Positions 16,109 to 24,586 of a DNA stretch of 45,123 nucleotides are shown piece by piece. The notes beneath the pieces were generated by a model, which saw only the letters and a program-made list of their open reading frames with translations, was not told the DNA's origin and searched no databases. The stretch is from contig NZ_BAGK01000124.1 in the NCBI RefSeq assembly GCF_000308795.1, forward strand, positions 1 to 45,123, in the 5' to 3' direction. This DNA is from Nocardia thailandica NBRC 100428. GTDB lineage: Bacteria; Actinomycetota; Actinomycetes; Mycobacteriales; Mycobacteriaceae. Every line of letters starts with the position of its first letter. Within the stretch, counting starts at the first letter, position 1. The position numbers and the translations under genes are program-made.

Positions 16109-17137
16109 TCACTGTCGGCGTTGGTACGCGCTCGGCGGATCGCCGGTCCAGCGGCTGAAGGCCCGGGAGAACGCGCTCGGCTCGGAGAAGCCGAGTCGCC
16201 GGGACAGTGCCGCGATCGTCTCCTCGCCGCGGACGAGGCTCGTCACCGCGGCATCGCGCATGATGCGCTCCTTGATCTCACGCGATGAGGTGCCTTCCTC
16301 GCGGAGCTTGCGCCGCAGGGTCTGTGGGCTCATCGCGAGCTCGGCGGCCAAGTCGTCGACGCTGGGCCACGCACCGGTGAGGCCGCGTTCCAGCAGTCGA
16401 CGGACCCGCCCCGTCACCGTGGTGATTGTCCCGGTGCGGGTGAGTACAGCGGCAGGCAGATCACTGAGAAAGGTGACCAGCTCGTCCTCGTCGCGGACCA
16501 AGGGCGCGTCCAGGAGATCCGTTGCGAAGACCAGCGCGGGCCGTGGCGCCGAGAACCGCATCGGCGTGCCGAAGACCAGGTCGTAGTCGCCGTTGTCGGG
16601 CCCCGCCGGATACGGCACCTCGACGCGGCGCAGGGGCATTCGCTGACCGAGAATCCAGGCGAGGTAGCGGTGCGACGAGACCAGCAGGACATCGACGAGG
16701 ACGTCGATGGGCGCGGCGACGGCACTGATATCGAACTCGAGCCGCGCCTCGGCGCCGGCCTCCACGAGCTCGATCGGTGGAAGACCGGGGAGGGACCGGC
16801 GGAAGGTCTTGGCGCGCTGGATCGCCGCCCGCAGCGTGGGCGCGCTGATCAGCCCGAAACACAGCAGCCGGAAAGTGCCCAGCGGCATCGGTCGCAGGCC
16901 GAAACCGAGTAGTTCGTCGTCGGTGGTACGCCACAACCGGCGGAACAGGATGGTGATCTGCTCGAGGGTGACCCGGGCTCGGCCCTGGGCGAGCAGATCG
17001 ACGGATATTCCCGCCTCGCCCATCATCGACGCCACGTCCCAGCCACGGCGCGCGGCGACGTCCAGCAGCGCCTGGACGCGGGTGATCGGCAGGGTGTAGC
17101 CGGGGGGTTCGGAATGCACGGACCAGACCGTACACAT
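16109..17137 (-). CDS. AraC-family regulator with Arabinose_bd-type N-terminal domain
   Basis: Activator-type regulator of 342 residues. The N-terminal domain (about 10-200) is of the OruR/PF12625 kind (TRVQALLDVAARRGWDVASM, FGLRPMPLGTFRLLCFGLIS). The C-terminal AraC DNA-binding domain has WPSVDDLAAELAMSPQTLRR (first helix-turn-helix) and IAALSRRLGFSEPSAFSRAF followed by W-T-G-D-P-P-S-A-Y (second). It is divergent from the hydratase-2 gene, with a 133-nt gap, and upstream of acyl-CoA dehydrogenase-mcr-mce. It therefore probably controls both arms of locus 2 in response to an acyl or steroid-like inducer. The start is uncertain: ATG 17137 was preferred; the frame is open to 17215. Confidence 0.88.
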   Translation of the reverse strand: MCTVWSVHSEPPGYTLPITRVQALLDVAARRGWDVASMMGEAGISVDLLAQGRARVTLEQITILFRRLWRTTDDELLGFGLRPMPLGTFRLLCFGLISAPTLRAAIQRAKTFRRSLPGLPPIELVEAGAEARLEFDISAVAAPIDVLVDVLLVSSHRYLAWILGQRMPLRRVEVPYPAGPDNGDYDLVFGTPMRFSAPRPALVFATDLLDAPLVRDEDELVTFLSDLPAAVLTRTGTITTVTGRVRRLLERGLTGAWPSVDDLAAELAMSPQTLRRKLREEGTSSREIKERIMRDAAVTSLVRGEETIAALSRRLGFSEPSAFSRAFSRWTGDPPSAYQRRQ

Positions 17138-17270
17138 TCCGCCGGAACCGCCCCGCGCACCGATGAGCGTTTCGGTCAACGAACCGAGAGGAACGATCAT
17201 CGCCCCGGGCACCACCGGCTCCTTACCGTCGACACAGGCAATGCCCGACGACGCGCACAGGAGTTACACC

Positions 17271-18137
17271 GTGGCCGAAAACGAGGGTTTCAACCTCGAC
17301 CGCCTTGATGTCTGGGGCGAAGAGCAGAAGTTCCAGGTCGACCGAGACCGCACCATCGCCTACGCCGAGGCGACCAACGACCCGATCGCCCAGCACCTGG
17401 ACGGCACCTACGCGTCCCCGGTCTTCGCGGTCGTTCCCGCCATGGCGACAATGGCCGATGCCACCATGTCGGTGGTGCCGGACGAGCTCATGCTGCGAAT
17501 CCTGCACGGTGAGCACGACTTCCGGCTGCATCGGCCGATCGTGCCCGGCGAGACGCTGACCGTGCGCGCCAAGCCGGTCGGCATCGAGGGCAAGTCCTCC
17601 GGTGTCGTCGTCACCACGCTGCTCGAAACCCGCGACGCGCAGGGAGAACTGGTCAACGAGCAGTACTTCATCGGCTTCTTCCGTGGCGGGCATTTCGACG
17701 GGTCGGTCGGGATCACCAGTCCGGAACACGGTTTCGACGACGCTCTGCGCGACCGTACCCCGGAACACGTGGTGGCTCAGACCTTCGACGCCGATCAGAC
17801 CTTCCGCTACGCCGAGCCGGCGGGCGATCCGATGCCCATCCACCTCGATGACGAGTTCGCCCGGGCAATGGGATTGCCCGGCATCATCATTCACGGGCTG
17901 TGCACCATCGCCTTCACCTCGCACGCGCTGATCACCCGGATCGCCGATGGCGACCCGACCAGGCTGAAGCGCCTCGCGGTGCGGTTGACCAAGCCCGCGC
18001 GACCCAGCGAGACCATCACCACCGCCGTGTGGCGCGCGGGTGATGTCGACGGGCGCCAGGTCTACGCCTACGAAACCGCCGGTGACGAGAGCCCCGGCAA
18101 GTTCGTGATCACCGACGGCCTGGCCGAGTTCGCCTGA
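17271..18137 (+). CDS. MaoC-type double-hotdog enoyl-CoA hydratase 2 (locus 2)
   Basis: Paralogue of the gene at 5312: 288 residues, with repeated hotdog halves. Residues 178-195 read [18 protein letters not shown] with D186 and H191 (hydratase-2 Asp/His pair), then [12 protein letters not shown]. The GTG at 17271 was chosen because ACAGGAG lies 7 nt upstream and the resulting N-terminus aligns with that of the paralogue. In-frame ATGs at 17163 and 17241 would add a stretch without counterpart. First gene of the plus-strand operon opposite the AraC-type gene. It would hydrate the 2-enoyl-CoA to an (R)-3-hydroxyacyl-CoA for the SDR at 19875. Confidence 0.9.
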   Translation: MAENEGFNLDRLDVWGEEQKFQVDRDRTIAYAEATNDPIAQHLDGTYASPVFAVVPAMATMADATMSVVPDELMLRILHGEHDFRLHRPIVPGETLTVRAKPVGIEGKSSGVVVTTLLETRDAQGELVNEQYFIGFFRGGHFDGSVGITSPEHGFDDALRDRTPEHVVAQTFDADQTFRYAEPAGDPMPIHLDDEFARAMGLPGIIIHGLCTIAFTSHALITRIADGDPTRLKRLAVRLTKPARPSETITTAVWRAGDVDGRQVYAYETAGDESPGKFVITDGLAEFA

Positions 18138-18168
18138 TCTCGATTCGCACCGATCCAAGGAGTATTTG

Positions 18169-19368
18169 ATGTCCCACCGTGTGTTCGTCGTCGGCGTCGG
18201 CATGACGAAATTCGAGAAGCCGGGCCGCCGGGAAGGCTGGGACTACCCGGCCATGGCACTCGAGTCCGGCACAGCCGCGTTCGCCGACGCCGGCATCGAG
18301 TACAGCGAGGTGCAGGAGGCCGCCGTGGGCTTCTGCTACGGCGATTCCACCAGCGGCCAGCGGGCACTCTACGAACTCGGCATGACCGGTATCCCGGTCG
18401 TCAATGTCAACAACAACTGCTCGACCGGCACCACCGCTCTCTACCTGGCGGCCCGCGCCATTCGTGGCGGGATGGCCGAATGCGCGCTGGCGCTGGGTTT
18501 CGAGAAGATGCAGTCGGGTTCCCTGGAAGCCGCCTACACCGACCGCGAGCAGCCCTTGCTGCGGCACATCGACGCGCTGGCCGGTCTGCGTGATTTCGCG
18601 ATGCCGGTGGCGCCCTGGATGTTCGCCACCGCCGGGGTCGAGCACATGGAGCGCTACGGGTCCACCCCCGAGCACCACGCCAAGATCGCCGAGAAGAACC
18701 ATCGGCATTCGGTGAACAACCCGTACGCGCAGTTCCAGGATGCTCACACTCTCGCCGACATCCAGAACGCGAAGATGGTGTACGAGCCGCTGGGCCTGAC
18801 CCGGCTGATGTGTTCGCCCACCTCCGATGGCTCCGCCGCGGCGGTGCTGGCCGGCGAGCGATTCGTCGACGAGCACGACCTCGGCGATCGGGCGGTCGAA
18901 ATCGTCGGCCAGTCGATGGTCACCGATTTCGAGACCACGTTCACCGCCGAGACCGCTCGGGCCATCGTCGGCTACGACATGAGTAAGGTCGCCGCGCGAA
19001 ATGTCTACGAGCAGGCCGGAATCGGCCCCGACGACATCGACGTGATCGAACTCCACGACTGCTTCGCCCCCAACGAGCTGCTCACCTATGAAGCGCTGGG
19101 GCTGGCGGCCGAGGGAGAGGGCCACAAGCTGATCGACAACGGCGACACCACCTACGGCGGCCGCTGGGTGGTCAACCCTTCCGGCGGCCTCATCTCCAAG
19201 GGCCACCCGCTCGGCGCGACCGGTTTGGCGCAGTGCGCCGAGCTGACCTGGCAGCTGCGCGGTGCGGCCGAGGCCCGCCAGGTGCCCGAGGCGAAGGTCG
19301 CCCTGGCTCACAACATCGGACTGGGTGGCGCGGCCTTCGTGACCGCCTACCGTCCGGCCGACCGCTGA
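18169..19368 (+). CDS. SCP-x-type thiolase (locus 2)
   Basis: 399-residue thiolase, close paralogue of the one at 6658. Catalytic C84 lies in [21 protein letters not shown] and [10 protein letters not shown] follow in the C-terminal half. An indel of a few residues after GRR (the paralogue has KNDDGSD) is the main length difference. ATG 18169 is preceded by AAGGAG at 6 nt; a TTG one codon earlier is less likely. No SCP2 domain is fused. It lies 31 nt after hydratase-2 and 41 nt before the SRPBCC gene, matching the thiolase-SRPBCC pairing of operon 1. Confidence 0.92.
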   Translation: MSHRVFVVGVGMTKFEKPGRREGWDYPAMALESGTAAFADAGIEYSEVQEAAVGFCYGDSTSGQRALYELGMTGIPVVNVNNNCSTGTTALYLAARAIRGGMAECALALGFEKMQSGSLEAAYTDREQPLLRHIDALAGLRDFAMPVAPWMFATAGVEHMERYGSTPEHHAKIAEKNHRHSVNNPYAQFQDAHTLADIQNAKMVYEPLGLTRLMCSPTSDGSAAAVLAGERFVDEHDLGDRAVEIVGQSMVTDFETTFTAETARAIVGYDMSKVAARNVYEQAGIGPDDIDVIELHDCFAPNELLTYEALGLAAEGEGHKLIDNGDTTYGGRWVVNPSGGLISKGHPLGATGLAQCAELTWQLRGAAEARQVPEAKVALAHNIGLGGAAFVTAYRPADR

Positions 19369-19409
19369 ACCACAACATTCCGTCACAACCCTCACAACAG
19401 GAGAAATCC

Positions 19410-19841
19410 ATGGCCAAGGTAGCCATCAGCAAGGACATCGCCGCACCGCAGGAGAAGGTGTGGGAGGTGCTCGCCAATCCCGCACGCTTCGAGGAATGGC
19501 TGACCCTGCACACCAAGTGGAAGTCCGAGCCGCCGACCGAGCTCGCCGTCGGCTCGACGATGTCGGAGGTGCTGACCATCATGGGGATGGCCAACACCAT
19601 CGACTTCACCGTCGGCACCTACGAGGCGCCGAACACCATGAGCATGTCGGGTGTCGGCATGGCGGGTGCCAAGATCACCTTCACCCTGTCGGTCGAGGCA
19701 GCGGGCGACGGCTCGACGGTCACCATCACGTCGGAGTTCATCAGCCAGATGATGGTCGGTGCCGTCGGCGGTGCGATCGAGCGCGCCTCCGCCAAGGAGA
19801 TCGAAGCGTCGCTCGAGAAGTTCCGGTCGCTCGTCGCCTGA
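19410..19841 (+). CDS. SRPBCC (START-like) family protein (locus 2)
   Basis: 143 residues, helix-grip fold, paralogue of the gene at 6178. It has SKDIAAPQEKVWEVLANPAR at the N-terminus, EEWLTLHTKWKSEPPTELAV and MSGVGMAGAKITFTLSVEA. The pattern W-x-H-x-K/R-W-x2-E-P-P is shared by both copies and may mark their subgroup. The strong AGGAG precedes ATG 19410. Its role is unknown; constant linkage to the SCP-x thiolase suggests substrate handling. It could also be annotated as CoxG-like or polyketide-cyclase-like. Confidence 0.85.
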   Translation: MAKVAISKDIAAPQEKVWEVLANPARFEEWLTLHTKWKSEPPTELAVGSTMSEVLTIMGMANTIDFTVGTYEAPNTMSMSGVGMAGAKITFTLSVEAAGDGSTVTITSEFISQMMVGAVGGAIERASAKEIEASLEKFRSLVA

Positions 19842-19874
19842 GTCGACGACTACACCTCGAATCAGGAGATAGCA

Positions 19875-20762
19875 ATGGGTTCAATGGAGAACCGGGTCGC
19901 CGTCGTCACCGGGGCCGGTCGCGGCATCGGTCGTGAGCACGCGCTGCTGCTCGCGAAGGAGGGTGTCAAGGTCGTGGTCAACGACCTCGGCGGCGCCAAC
20001 GACGGCAGCGGCACCGACGCCGGGCCCGCCCAGCAGGTGGCCGACGAGATCGTCGCCGCCGGTGGGCAGGCCGTGGCCAATACCGACGACATCGGTACCT
20101 GGGCGGGCGCCGAGGCGCTCGTGGACCAGGCGATCTCCACCTTCGGTGGCCTCGACATCGTGGTGAACAACGCGGGCATCCTGCGTGACGCCTTCCTCGC
20201 CGGCATGAACGAATCGCAGTGGGACTCGGTCGTCGCGGTGCACCTGAAGGGCCACTTCTCGGTCCTGCACCACGCCGCGGCCTTCTGGAAGGAACAGACC
20301 AAGGCCGGTAAGACGGTCACGGCCTCGGTGATCAACACCGCCTCGGCGTCGGGCACCTTCATGCCCAACGCGGGCCAGGCCAATTACGGTGCGGCCAAGG
20401 CCGGTATCGCCGCGCTGACCGAGGTCGCGGCGCTGGAGCTGGAGCGCTACGGCGTGCGCGTCAACGCGATCGCGCCGGTGGCGCGGACCCGCCTCACGCT
20501 CGCGACCCCGGGCATGAGCGCGATGTTCGAAGAGGAGGTGCCCGAGGGCGAGTTCGATGCCTTCAGTCCGGCCAATATCGCGCCGATCATGGCCTACCTG
20601 GCCAGTGACGAGTGCACGCTGACCGGCAAGGTGCTCGCGGTGCAGGGCGGCGCGGTATCCCTGCTGCGGGGCTGGTCGGTGGTGGAGACGGTGGAAACCG
20701 ACGGCCCGTGGTCGTTGGAGAAACTGCCCGCCCAGCTGAATCCGTGGAGCGCCACGGAATGA
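19875..20762 (+). CDS. SDR family 3-hydroxyacyl-CoA dehydrogenase, HSD17B4 (MFE-2)-like (locus 2)
   Basis: 295-residue paralogue of the SDR at 4368. TGAGRGIG (12-19), VVVNDLGG (33-40), NNAG (98-101), NTASASG and Y171/K175 all fall at the same positions. The C-terminal part differs (FEEEVPEGEFDAFSPANIAP). The start is ATG 19875, 6 nt after AGGAG. It probably oxidises the (R)-3-hydroxyacyl-CoA formed by the hydratase at 17271. Its stop overlaps the start of the alpha/beta hydrolase (ATGA), implying coupled translation. Confidence 0.9.
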   Translation: MGSMENRVAVVTGAGRGIGREHALLLAKEGVKVVVNDLGGANDGSGTDAGPAQQVADEIVAAGGQAVANTDDIGTWAGAEALVDQAISTFGGLDIVVNNAGILRDAFLAGMNESQWDSVVAVHLKGHFSVLHHAAAFWKEQTKAGKTVTASVINTASASGTFMPNAGQANYGAAKAGIAALTEVAALELERYGVRVNAIAPVARTRLTLATPGMSAMFEEEVPEGEFDAFSPANIAPIMAYLASDECTLTGKVLAVQGGAVSLLRGWSVVETVETDGPWSLEKLPAQLNPWSATE

Positions 20763-21616
20763 TCGGCGAGCGTCGCGCCCGGTACGCGGGGTACGGGACG
20801 CGTGAGCTGTTCGTCGACGGGAGGGAGCCGAAGCTCGTGCTGGTGCACGGCTTCGGCCACCCGGCCGACTGCTGGCGTCCGGTGCTGCAACGGTGCGAAC
20901 GCACCGGACAGGCCGCGGTCGCACCGGATCTGCCGGGGTTCGGCGCGGCCGACGCGCTCGCGCCGGGTCCGCTGATACCGCAGCTGGTCCGCTTTCTCGA
21001 CGCGGCGGTGCGTCACCACGCAGGAAACGAGTCGGTGGTGCTGGCGGGCAATTCGCTCGGCGCCGTCACCGCGGTTCAGTTGCTCGACTCCGTACCGGGC
21101 GTGCCTGTCTCGGGGCTGGTCGCCTTGGACATGGCGGGTGCGCACTGGGCACCGCTGGTCCGCGCTGTGGGGCGTGGCAACTGGACGCTGCTACGGCTGC
21201 TCGCCGCCCTGCCTGCGCCGACCCGGCTGCGGGTCCGCGTCGCCGATGTGTGCGCCGGTGTACTGCTGTACGGGGACCGCCGCGCCGTGGATCCAGAACT
21301 GGTGCGGCACCTGAGCTCGCAGATCGGGAACGCGGTCTCGGCGAACGGTCTGATCGAGGTGGGTATCCGGTTCAAAAGGGAGGCCGAGTCGCTGTCGCCG
21401 CCGACCCGGATCGACTGCCCGACCGTGATCATCCACGGCAGGAGGGATCGGCTCGTAGCACCCGCGACCAGTCGGGCGCTGCACGCGGCCATCCCGGGCA
21501 GCCGGCTCCTGACCCTCGCCGGTATCGGCCACTGCCCGCACCTGGACGCCCCCGACACCGTGACCGCACTGGCACTCGACCTCGCGACGGCGGCGGGCAG
21601 ATCCGAAACAGCGTGA
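20759..21616 (+). CDS. alpha/beta hydrolase
   Basis: 285-residue hydrolase of the core alpha/beta fold. It has LVLVHGFGHPADCW (oxyanion region, about 26-39), the nucleophile elbow GNSLGA with S99, an acid in HGRRDRLVAP and a catalytic His in GIGHCPHLDAP. Such enzymes cleave esters, lactones or C-C bonds (meta-cleavage type); the sequence does not decide which. Located between two SDR genes of the catabolic operon with a 4-nt overlap to the first, it may release the carbon skeleton or hydrolyse a thioester. No signal peptide, so cytoplasmic. Confidence 0.85.
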   Translation: MIGERRARYAGYGTRELFVDGREPKLVLVHGFGHPADCWRPVLQRCERTGQAAVAPDLPGFGAADALAPGPLIPQLVRFLDAAVRHHAGNESVVLAGNSLGAVTAVQLLDSVPGVPVSGLVALDMAGAHWAPLVRAVGRGNWTLLRLLAALPAPTRLRVRVADVCAGVLLYGDRRAVDPELVRHLSSQIGNAVSANGLIEVGIRFKREAESLSPPTRIDCPTVIIHGRRDRLVAPATSRALHAAIPGSRLLTLAGIGHCPHLDAPDTVTALALDLATAAGRSETA

Positions 21617-21635
21617 AGACCAAAGGAGTAGGGCA

Positions 21636-22469
21636 ATGACGCAGGACACCGCGTTGCACGGCAAAGTCATCGCGATCACGGGAGGAGCCCGGGGTATCGG
21701 ACTGGCGACGGCAACCGCACTACATCGCAGGGGCGCACGCGTCGCCATAGGCGACATCGACGCGGGGGCGGCCGAGAAGTCCGCTGCCGCAGCAGGTGTG
21801 GCGCTGGCGGCCGAGCTCGATGTCGCCGACCCGGACTCGTTCACCGCGTTCCTGGACGAGGTGGAGCGCACCCTCGGACCGGTCGACGTCCTGATCAACA
21901 ACGCGGGCATCATGCCGGTGGGGCGCCTGGCCGACGAGCCGGACGCCGTGACCCGGCGCATTCTCGACATCAACACCTACGGGGTGATCCTCGGCAGCAA
22001 ACTCGCTGTGCGGCGGATGGTTCCGCGCGGGCGCGGCCACATCGTCAACGTCGCGTCCCTGGCGGCGGAAACCTACGCGCCCGGTCTGGCCACCTACGGC
22101 GCCAGCAAGTGGGCCGTGCTCGGCTTCACCGAGGCGGCCCGGGTGGAGCACCGCGGTAGCGGCATCGAGTTCTCCGCGGTCCTGCCCTCTTTCGTCAATA
22201 CCGAACTGATCTCGGGCACCAAGGGCATCAGAGGCATCCGCACCGTCGAACCCGAGGACATCGCCGCGGGCATCGTCTCGGTGATCGAGCACCCGCGACC
22301 CATCGTCCGGGTGAGTCGGCTGGTGGGGGCGCTGATCGGCGCGCAGAAGTTCCTGCCGCGGACCGTCGGCGAAACCGTCGGTCGCTGGCTGGGCGGCCAC
22401 GACGTATTCACCGACGCCGTCGACACCGCCGCCCGCAAGGCCTACGAAGACCGCGCCCGCGGCCGCTGA
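21636..22469 (+). CDS. SDR family oxidoreductase (classical)
   Basis: 277-residue classical SDR: TGGARGIG (15-22), acidic D40 ending strand 2 (VAIGDID), NNAG (88-91), S141, Y154 and K158 (TYGASKWA). It differs from the two HSD17B4-like SDRs in this window and resembles ketoreductase/alcohol dehydrogenase members that carry a C-terminal extension (about residues 200-277, with RTVEPEDIAAGIVSVIEHPR). It follows the hydrolase by 19 nt and precedes the ligase by 20 nt, so it is in the operon. It may oxidise a hydroxyl group on the substrate. Substrate not identifiable. Confidence 0.88.
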   Translation: MTQDTALHGKVIAITGGARGIGLATATALHRRGARVAIGDIDAGAAEKSAAAAGVALAAELDVADPDSFTAFLDEVERTLGPVDVLINNAGIMPVGRLADEPDAVTRRILDINTYGVILGSKLAVRRMVPRGRGHIVNVASLAAETYAPGLATYGASKWAVLGFTEAARVEHRGSGIEFSAVLPSFVNTELISGTKGIRGIRTVEPEDIAAGIVSVIEHPRPIVRVSRLVGALIGAQKFLPRTVGETVGRWLGGHDVFTDAVDTAARKAYEDRARGR

Positions 22470-22489
22470 ACTGATCGAAAGAGGATCTC

Positions 22490-24097
22490 ATGATCGAGCC
22501 CGCGGTACTGACGCGCCGACTGATCGACGAAGCTGTCGCACTGCGTGCATGCGTGCGCGCCGGGTTGATAGGACGAATGCCCCTCTCCGCCGCCGCCGCG
22601 ATGGTGGCGTCCCTGTCGAAATTCGGGACGATCGGCGGCGCGCTGAGCGCGTCGGCGGCGCGTTGTCCCGATCGGGTCGTGGTGATCGACGAGCTCGGCG
22701 CCCTCACCTACGCCGAACTCGACGGCGACACCAACGCCATCGCCCACCGCTGGCGCGCCGAAGGACTGCCCGCCGGTGCGTCCGTGGCGATCATGGCGCG
22801 CAACCACCGGGGATTCCTGATGGCCCTGTTCGCGGCGGGCAAATGCGGTGCCAGGATCGTGTTGCTCAACCACGACTTCGCGGGACCGCAATTGCGCGAG
22901 GTGGCCGAGCGCGAGGGCGTCGATCTGCTCGTCTACGACGAGGAGTACGCCGCCGTTGTCGCGGAAGTATCCGCGGCGCAGGGGAGATGGCGTGCTTGGG
23001 CGGACACCCCTGGCGGCGACACGCTCGCGGCCGCAGCCGAGTACCCCGTTCGCGGGACCCCGCCACGGCCTGCTGTTCAGGCCACATTGGTGGTGCTGAC
23101 CAGCGGCACCACCGGCACTCCGAAGGGCGCGTCGCGCCCGGAGCCGCGCTCGTTCACGCCGATGGGCGGACTGTTCGGCAAGGTGCCCTATCGGTCCGGT
23201 GAGGTCATCGAGATCTGCCCGCCGCTGTTCCACGCCCTCGGTCTCAATCAGGCGGTGCTCGCCATCGCCATGGGCATGACCGTGGTGGTGCGGCGTCGTT
23301 TCGACGCGCTCACCACCTTGCGCAGTCTCGCGCGACATCGGGTCACGACGCTGATCCTGGTACCGGTGATGCTCCAGCGTATCCTCGATGCCGAACCGAA
23401 TCCGTGCGAGCATCATGACCTTTCGGCGTTGCGGATCATCTTCCTCGCCGGTTCGCAACTGGGCGCACCACTGTGTACCAGAGGGCTCGACGCCTTCGGT
23501 CCGATCCTCTACAACCTCTACGGCTCCACCGAATGCTTCTACGCCACCCTGGCCACCCCGGACGAGCTGACGGCCGAACCGGGGTGCGTGGGAACGGTCG
23601 TGCGCGGTGTCCGATTGGAAATTCTCGGCCCCGACGACGAGCCGGTGCCCACCGGTGTGTCGGGACGCATCTTCATCGGCAACCAGCTGCAGTTCGAGGG
23701 CTACACCGGCGGGGCCACCAAAGAGCGCGTCCGTGGCCTGATGTCCAGCGGCGATGTGGGTCATGTGGACGCGGCCGGGAGGCTGTTCATCGACGGCCGC
23801 GACGACGATATGATCGTCTCCGGCGGCGAGAACGTCTTCCCCGGCGAGGTCGAGGAAACCCTGGCAGCCCACCCTGGCATCGAAGAGGTTGCGGTGCTCG
23901 GTGTGACCGATCCCGAATTCGGCCACCGGTTGAAGGCGTTCGTCGTCGCGCGTGCGGGGACCCGGCTCACCGAAGACGACGTGAAGTCCTACGTGCGCGC
24001 CACGCTCGCGCGGTTCAAGGTTCCCCGCGACGTCGTGTTCCTCGACGAATTGCCGCGCAACCCCACGGGCAAGGTGCTCAAGCGGCAGCTGTCCTGA
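22490..24097 (+). CDS. acyl-CoA synthetase (AMP-dependent, FadD-type)
   Basis: 535-residue ANL-superfamily ligase that activates a carboxylic acid to its CoA thioester through an acyl-adenylate. The P-loop TSGTTGTPKGA spans about 204-214, LYGSTE (A5 motif) about 343-348 and SSGDVGHVD plus GRDDDMIVSGGENVFPGEVE follow (A7-A8). Catalytic Lys 528 lies in NPTGKVLKR. It provides the entry step for locus 2, with the racemase and dehydrogenases downstream in the pathway. Chain or ring preference is not readable. Last intact gene of the operon; the sequence after it is an aldehyde dehydrogenase relic. Confidence 0.92.
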   Translation: MIEPAVLTRRLIDEAVALRACVRAGLIGRMPLSAAAAMVASLSKFGTIGGALSASAARCPDRVVVIDELGALTYAELDGDTNAIAHRWRAEGLPAGASVAIMARNHRGFLMALFAAGKCGARIVLLNHDFAGPQLREVAEREGVDLLVYDEEYAAVVAEVSAAQGRWRAWADTPGGDTLAAAAEYPVRGTPPRPAVQATLVVLTSGTTGTPKGASRPEPRSFTPMGGLFGKVPYRSGEVIEICPPLFHALGLNQAVLAIAMGMTVVVRRRFDALTTLRSLARHRVTTLILVPVMLQRILDAEPNPCEHHDLSALRIIFLAGSQLGAPLCTRGLDAFGPILYNLYGSTECFYATLATPDELTAEPGCVGTVVRGVRLEILGPDDEPVPTGVSGRIFIGNQLQFEGYTGGATKERVRGLMSSGDVGHVDAAGRLFIDGRDDDMIVSGGENVFPGEVEETLAAHPGIEEVAVLGVTDPEFGHRLKAFVVARAGTRLTEDDVKSYVRATLARFKVPRDVVFLDELPRNPTGKVLKRQLS

Positions 24098-24143
24098 CGG
24101 TGCTGCCCCCGCGACAGAATGGTCGTCGCTGACCTCCATTCCC

Positions 24144-24530
24144 GTGGCCAACGCGACCGTAGTCGTCCGCAACCCGGCGAACGGCCGGAGGGTGCGGCCG
24201 GTTTCCGACGTTTCCGCGGCGGCGGTTGCCGACGCGATCACCGTCCTGCCGCCCACCAGCCGCGCTGAGAATCGCTCGGCCCACCGGGCGATCGACAGGG
24301 CTGTTCGCACTGCAGGATCGGATACTCGACAACGCCGTGCGGCTGGCCGATGTCATACAGTCCGAAAGCGGAATAGCGCGTGTCGGGCCGAGCTCGGGGT
24401 GACGGCGTGGATGGATCTCGCCGGATACTGGGCTCGCAAGGCCGGAGACGTGACTTGCCTTCCGGCCGTAGCCGGGAGACCTCGAGTGACACCGACCGTC
24501 GAATCGACGGTCGTGATCGGGGCGGCAGGG
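24144..24530 (+). pseudogene. aldehyde dehydrogenase 5' fragment, frameshifted
   Basis: Three successive pieces match the N-terminal part of a GabD2-like succinate-semialdehyde or related aldehyde dehydrogenase. VVVRNPANGRRVRPVSDVSA and AAVADAI are in the frame of 24144; LFALQDRILDNAVRLADVIQ then SESGIARV is in the next frame from 24301; AELGVTAWMDLAGYWARKAG returns to the first frame. After about 24530 nothing similar remains, so the NAD-binding and catalytic Cys regions are gone. At least two frameshifts plus truncation make it a dead gene. Its position 46 nt after the ligase suggests it was once the last gene of the catabolic operon. Confidence 0.7.
24493..24513. repeat. 21-bp near-perfect palindrome inside the aldehyde dehydrogenase relic
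   Basis: CGACCGTCGA-A-TCGACGGTCG, 10-bp arms around one base. It is too tightly spaced for a hairpin terminator. It lies about 75 nt beyond the stop of the convergent flavodoxin gene. It may be chance in GC-rich DNA, or a protein site. Confidence 0.4.
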
Positions 24531-24586
24531 TCGGCCACAGCGGCATCCCTTCCGGGAGGGATCGAGGGAGAAGACGGGCCCGGCGG

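Noticed and set aside
17163..17270. Upstream ATG starts for the locus 2 hydratase-2
   Set aside because: The extra residues have no counterpart in the paralogue and lie in the divergent promoter; GTG 17271 has a strong ribosome binding site.
22442..24310. 622-codon minus-strand frame opposite the acyl-CoA ligase
   Set aside because: Shadow of the ligase and SDR genes; no motif, and the plus-strand ligase has the full set of ANL motifs.
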